From NCBI GenBank assembly GCA_020217065.1, contig JAIWOB010000052.1:1-10000 (forward strand): DNA of 10,000 nucleotides, written 5' to 3'. Every line of letters begins with the position of its first letter. Positions within the stretch are counted from its first letter, which is position 1. The stretch is from Chloroflexota bacterium (GTDB taxonomy: Bacteria > Chloroflexota > Anaerolineae > Anaerolineales > Villigracilaceae). The translations under genes and the position numbers were made by a program. Of the stretch, positions 6,960 to 10,000 are shown piece by piece. The notes below the pieces were generated by a model. It ran no database searches. It was given only the letters and a program-made list of their open reading frames with translations, and was not told the DNA's origin.

Positions 6960-6991
6960 GACCTGACAGGTTTTTGGAAACCTGTCAGGTC
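6960..6991. repeat. Closed-form CCTGACAGG inverted repeat between bmp and ATPase genes
   Basis: Arms 6960-6973 and 6978-6991 are perfect 14-bp inverted copies with a 4-base spacer. It is the same arm as at 9-104. In the - strand transcript it forms a strong stem 15 nt after the binding-protein stop and 25 nt before the ATPase start, a position suited to attenuation or to protecting the upstream message, which would leave more binding protein than ATPase. There is only a weak U-rich stretch after it. Confidence 0.75.
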
Positions 6992-7005
6992 GTCTTTATA
7001 AAGCG

Positions 7006-8073
7006 CTACGGCAGGGTGATGGTGACGGTACCGTCCACAATACCCTTGACGGTCTCATCCGCAACAGCCCTGACGTCTTCCGGCAGGGCGTAATCGGGAT
7101 TGAACTCGATGACCTGTCCGCCGTTTTCAAGGTTGGCGGTGAAGGACTGACCGCCGAGAACGCCGTCCTGAACAAGCCCAATGATTTCCTTGAGAATGAC
7201 TTCCCAGTGATAAACCTGGCTGGCAACCACAATCTTGGGAGCCAGCGAAGCCTGATTAGACTGGGTGCCGAACCACAAGGCATTGGCTTCTTCAGCCTTG
7301 CCGATTGCGCCGACAACCATCTGGGCGGAGCCGGTCAACACGTCGGCGCCGGCGGAGATGTGGGTGGTGGCGGCTTCGGAGGCAAGCGCAACATCGGAGA
7401 AGGAACCGATGTAATTCACGTTTACCTTAACATCGGGGTCTGTTGCGGCAACGCCGGCTTTGAAACCGTCAATATAAAGTTTGGCGTCGCCAGTCTCAAT
7501 GGGACCCACAACGCCGATTACCTTGCTCTTGGTGAGTTTGGCAGCCAGCACGCCATTGACATAACCGCCTTCGTGCGAAGCGGCTTCATAGGCAAAGATG
7601 TTGGGCTGACCAAAGGTGTCCACCGTAGTGCCCCAGGCAAAACTGGTTTCGGGGAAGTCGGGGGCGATTTCCTGGAGGGAGGAACCGTACTGCGAACCGT
7701 GTGCAATCACCAGGTCGAAGCCCTGAGTAGCGTAATCGCGGATGGCGGCGGCGGCGTCGTCCACAACGAACATGCCTTCCGAGTAAACGAACTCGAAGTT
7801 CTCAGCGCCCATTTCCTCCTGAATGCGGACGAGGGCGTCGTACATGGATTGACCGAAGGCTAAATCGTTAATGGCGCTGGGCATCACAACCGCAACGCGG
7901 AAAGGCTCAGCCGGCGCAGGCGCTTCGGTTGGAGCCTCGGTGGCGGCGGGCGCTTCGACAGCGGGGGCTTCGGTGGCGGCGGGGGCTTCGGCTGCGGGCG
8001 CTTCCGCAGCAGGGGCGCCGCAGGCGCTCAAGACCAAAGCCAGAGTCAGGACGAACCAAACAAACTTTTTCAT
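7006..8073 (-). CDS. BMP family ABC transporter substrate-binding lipoprotein
   Basis: A 355-residue extracytoplasmic binding protein of the BmpA/Med type (periplasmic-binding type 1 fold), a family whose known ligands include purine nucleosides. A signal peptide with lipobox LSAC gives a lipid anchor at Cys18. Residues 19-56 are an Ala-Pro-Glu-Thr linker. The mature domain starts at about 58 (FRVAVVMPSAINDLAFGQSMYDAL), with the family's usual ND.(A/S)F.Q motif at 69-75, and continues through HGSQYG (125-130), SHEGGYVNG (166-174) and GFKAG (203-207). The ATG has AAGGAG six nt upstream. It lies between the permease pair and the ATPase, an order different from the commoner binding protein-ATPase-permease-permease layout. 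The exact ligand cannot be read from the sequence. Confidence 0.93.
   Translation of the reverse strand: MKKFVWFVLTLALVLSACGAPAAEAPAAEAPAATEAPAVEAPAATEAPTEAPAPAEPFRVAVVMPSAINDLAFGQSMYDALVRIQEEMGAENFEFVYSEGMFVVDDAAAAIRDYATQGFDLVIAHGSQYGSSLQEIAPDFPETSFAWGTTVDTFGQPNIFAYEAASHEGGYVNGVLAAKLTKSKVIGVVGPIETGDAKLYIDGFKAGVAATDPDVKVNVNYIGSFSDVALASEAATTHISAGADVLTGSAQMVVGAIGKAEEANALWFGTQSNQASLAPKIVVASQVYHWEVILKEIIGLVQDGVLGGQSFTANLENGGQVIEFNPDYALPEDVRAVADETVKGIVDGTVTITLP
7934..7990 (-). repeat. 33-bp tandem repeat coding the Ala-Pro linker
   Basis: Two 24-base copies (7934-7957 and 7967-7990) differ at two positions and are offset by 33 bases, that is 11 codons, matching the protein repeat EAPAATEAPAV. It probably arose by in-frame slippage and only lengthens the spacer between lipid anchor and binding domain. 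Confidence 0.6.
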
Positions 8074-8149
8074 TTTCTTCTCCTTTAGAAAAAATGGATG
8101 TTAGACCTCTTGCATAAGCGGCGCAACTTTAATGTTGTCCTTTATTTTG

Positions 8150-8214
8150 AACCACTGAGACGCCAAGACACGGGGTTTTTTTGTTTTTCTCTGTGTCTCC
8201 GCGCCTCCGTGGTT
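8150..8214. repeat. Solo inverted-repeat element, same family as the GxxExxY cassette arms
   Basis: Arms 8150-8175 and 8189-8214 are 26-base inverted copies matching at about 20 positions, separated by a T-rich spacer (seven T, G, five T). The left arm plus T-rich spacer closely resembles the left end of the GxxExxY cassette at 3764-3800. It occupies the gap between the permease genes and the binding-protein gene, about 75 nt upstream of the latter. It carries no gene and looks like a cargo-free version of the cassette. Confidence 0.7.
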
Positions 8215-8249
8215 AGGCAGTGGGCTTTTACAAGAAGTCTATTCTTTCG

Positions 8250-8267
8250 ACAGGGCGCGCGCCCTGT
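8250..8267. other. 18-bp perfect palindrome after the permease genes
   Basis: ACAGGGCGC followed by GCGCCCTGT is a perfect palindrome lying 15 nt beyond the permease stop in the direction of transcription. It could form a very G+C-rich 7-bp stem with a 4-base loop (terminator-like, but without a U-tract) or be a protein-binding site. It suggests that the permease message may end or be processed before the binding-protein gene. Confidence 0.45.
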
Positions 8268-8281
8268 TACGAAATTCAAAG

Positions 8282-9214
8282 TTAATCGCCGCGCTCAAAG
8301 GGCTTCGATAACGCGGACGGCGCGCGGACTTTCGAGACGGTGGCGACCAGCACCAAAATCGTCACCACGTAGGGCATCATCACCGCCAGGTCAGACGGGA
8401 TGGGAACGCTCAAAACCTGAATCCAGAGCTGCAAAGAGTTAATCAAACTGAAGAGCAGGGCGCCGCCCAAAACGCCAATGGGACGCCAGGCGCCGAAGTA
8501 CACCAGCGCTACCGCGATAAAGCCAAGTCCGCTGGTCATATTCTGTTGAAAGACGTTGAGCAGGGCGATGGACATCGAAGCGCCGGCGACGCCGGAGAGG
8601 ATTCCGCCAAGGATGATGGTAAAGTAGCGGGTGCGCGCTACGCTGACGCCAAGCGAATCCGCCGCATCGGGATTCTCTCCCACCGCGCGGATTTTCAAAC
8701 CCAGCGTAGTCTTGTTCAAGACAAACCATGCAAGCGGCACAAGCAGATACGCGCCATAGACCAGAATGTTTTGGCTGAAAAATATCTCGCCGAAGCCGGG
8801 AATATCGCTTAAGACGGGGATATAAATTTTCGGAAAGCCTTGCACCGTTTCGACAGTGCCGAGTAATTTTTGAAACAGGAGGTCGCTCATCCCCAACCCA
8901 AAGAGATAAAAGCCGATTCCGCTGATGCCCTGTTGAGCGTGTAAGTTAACGGTGACGTAAGCCATCGCCAAGCCCATCAGCGCCCCAACAACCATGGCGG
9001 TCAATAAGCCCAGCCATAGGCTGCCGGTGGTCATCGCCACATAAAAAGCGGCGAAGGCGCCCAAAAGCATTTGTCCTTCCACGCCCAAATTCAAGACGCC
9101 GCTCTTCTGTCCAAAGGTTTCGCCAATTGCCGCATACAAATAGGGCGTCGAAAGGCGGATACCGGACGCAAGAATGCCAATTAAAACGGTGACGGAAAAA
9201 AGGTCGGAAATCAT
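8282..9214 (-). CDS. ABC transporter permease, nucleoside/BMP type (YufQ-like)
   Basis: A 310-residue integral membrane protein of the branched-chain amino acid/ribose-type permease family (BPD_transp_2). The first third holds the family signature TPYLYAAIGETFGQKSGVLN at 23-42, continuing to NLGVEGQMLLGAF (42-54). The cytoplasmic coupling loop that contacts the ATPase is LGLKIRAVGENPDAADSLGV at 171-190. Repeated hydrophobic stretches between (for example 56-88, 150-167, 197-220, 232-262, 276-293) suggest about eight to ten membrane spans. The ATG overlaps the TGA of the upstream permease by four bases (ATGA), so the two are probably translationally coupled; GGAGG at 9222-9226 lies seven nt before the start. 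It forms the pore as a heterodimer with its neighbour. Confidence 0.93.
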   Translation of the reverse strand: MISDLFSVTVLIGILASGIRLSTPYLYAAIGETFGQKSGVLNLGVEGQMLLGAFAAFYVAMTTGSLWLGLLTAMVVGALMGLAMAYVTVNLHAQQGISGIGFYLFGLGMSDLLFQKLLGTVETVQGFPKIYIPVLSDIPGFGEIFFSQNILVYGAYLLVPLAWFVLNKTTLGLKIRAVGENPDAADSLGVSVARTRYFTIILGGILSGVAGASMSIALLNVFQQNMTSGLGFIAVALVYFGAWRPIGVLGGALLFSLINSLQLWIQVLSVPIPSDLAVMMPYVVTILVLVATVSKVRAPSALSKPFERGD

Positions 9215-10000
9215 GAGCCTGCCTCCGCTGGCTGTATGGATTTGTCCCCCGCTTCGGAGGGCGGCGGAACGTCGTTTTCACGCTTGGCGACCGCTTCACG
9301 TCTGCGTTGCCGCTGTTTGCGCCAGATTTCGCTGCTTACCACGAAGACCACCACCAAGCCGTTGAGGGCGATAATCAAAGCGGAGGGAACTTGCACAATG
9401 CGCTGCATCTTGTTCGCGCCCACCAGCAATGCGCCAAACAGAATGGAGGCGGGAATGGACCAGATGGGATGCAACTGTCCAAAGAGCGCAGCCACAATCC
9501 CATTAAAGCCGGCGCTGCCTGTAAAGCCCGAAGCGGAACCGTCGGTAATCATGCGGTAATTCACGCCGAAAACCTGAGTCGCTCCCGCCAGTCCCGCAAA
9601 GGCTCCGCTGAGCAGAAGCGCCAACACCATATAACGCTGGACTTTGACGCCGGCGTAACGCGCGGCGTGAGGGCTTTGCCCCACAGCGCGAATGCGGTAG
9701 CCAATCGTCGTGCGCCACAGCAGGATATAAACCAATATCGCCAAAATCACCGCAATCAACGCGCCAAGGTGCAAACGGGTGGGAATCAGGCGCGGCAGGC
9801 GAAAAATCTCCTCGAGGCGGGCGGTTTGAGGAATTTGCGAAGCCAGTTTCGCCTGCGCCGGGTCAATCATCGGACCGCGCAGGAGGAAGTTCATCAATTG
9901 AACGGCGATGGCGTTCATCATCACGGTGCTGAGGATTTCATTGACGCTAAAATAGGCTTTAAGAACGCCCGGAATACCGCCCCAAACCGCGCCGCCCAAA
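9211..10000 (-). CDS. ABC transporter permease, nucleoside/BMP type (YufP-like), 5' end outside window
   Basis: The last 262 codons of a permease whose N-terminus lies beyond the right edge; homologues of this kind are longer by roughly a hundred residues. Visible features, numbered from the first full codon at 9999: VWGGIPGVLKAYFSVNEIL (5-23), the coupling loop IGYRIRAVGQSPHAARYAGV (99-118), the Gly/Ala-rich SGAFAGLAGATQVFG (131-145) and GFNGIVAALFG (164-174). A strongly basic tail (WRKQRQRRREAVAKR) at 226-240 then an acidic/Pro tail end the chain in the cytoplasm. The stop overlaps the start of the next permease. The first visible codon is an internal Leu, not a start. Presumably partner of the 8282-9214 permease. 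Confidence 0.92.
   Translation of the reverse strand, partial: LGGAVWGGIPGVLKAYFSVNEILSTVMMNAIAVQLMNFLLRGPMIDPAQAKLASQIPQTARLEEIFRLPRLIPTRLHLGALIAVILAILVYILLWRTTIGYRIRAVGQSPHAARYAGVKVQRYMVLALLLSGAFAGLAGATQVFGVNYRMITDGSASGFTGSAGFNGIVAALFGQLHPIWSIPASILFGALLVGANKMQRIVQVPSALIIALNGLVVVFVVSSEIWRKQRQRRREAVAKRENDVPPPSEAGDKSIQPAEAGS

Noticed and set aside
8098..8126. A possible promoter upstream of the binding-protein gene (TTGCGC, 17 bases, TAACAT on the - strand).
   Set aside because: Only 3 and 4 of 6 positions match the sigma-70-type consensus, no better than chance for a 200-base search.
3764..8214. The recurring arms considered as a CRISPR array.
   Set aside because: Copies are few, kilobases apart, in both orientations and associated as inverted pairs; there are no regular spacers and no cas genes.

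Overview
The window looks like a piece of a Chloroflexota genome, probably class Anaerolineae. This is an inference from style: a Thr-Pro-rich linker behind a lipoprotein signal, an Ala-Pro-Glu linker behind a substrate-binding lipoprotein, G+C near 60% in the genes, and short dispersed inverted repeats in nearly every gap. There is no rRNA or marker gene to prove it. No tRNA, rRNA or CRISPR array was seen, and no gene-free stretch exceeds 300 bases.

Layout, left to right. Positions 1-192 hold an inverted-repeat element and the leader of a + strand lipoprotein of unknown function (193-834). A perfect 14-bp hairpin (880-910) separates it from a convergent - strand block that fills the rest of the window. 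Read in the direction of transcription (right to left), that block contains a truncated inner-membrane permease (9211-10000), a second permease (8282-9214, start and stop overlapping), a BmpA-type substrate-binding lipoprotein (7006-8073), a two-domain sugar/nucleoside-type ABC ATPase (5375-6934), an FAD subunit of a molybdenum hydroxylase (4267-5139), a small GxxExxY protein (3809-4225), and a fused [2Fe-2S]/molybdopterin subunit of the xanthine dehydrogenase family (930-3731).

Together these suggest a purine salvage or catabolism module: a BmpA/nucleoside-type ABC importer brings a purine base or nucleoside into the cell, and a two-gene xanthine-dehydrogenase-like enzyme oxidises the base, passing electrons from Mo through two [2Fe-2S] clusters to FAD. 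The Mo subunit keeps the Glu and Arg that bind purine in bovine xanthine oxidase, in the same spacing, although one aromatic clamp residue is not evident.

The most unusual structure is in the gaps. The GxxExxY gene lies between two 26-bp inverted arms and, with them, fills almost exactly the space between the FAD and Mo subunit genes, as if a cassette had been inserted into the operon. The same arms occur without a gene as a 65-bp solo element at 8150-8214, and a diverged relative forms a nested hairpin at 5252-5352. A second repeat family (arms containing CCTGACAGG) also occurs in a closed form (6960-6991) and an opened form (9-104).
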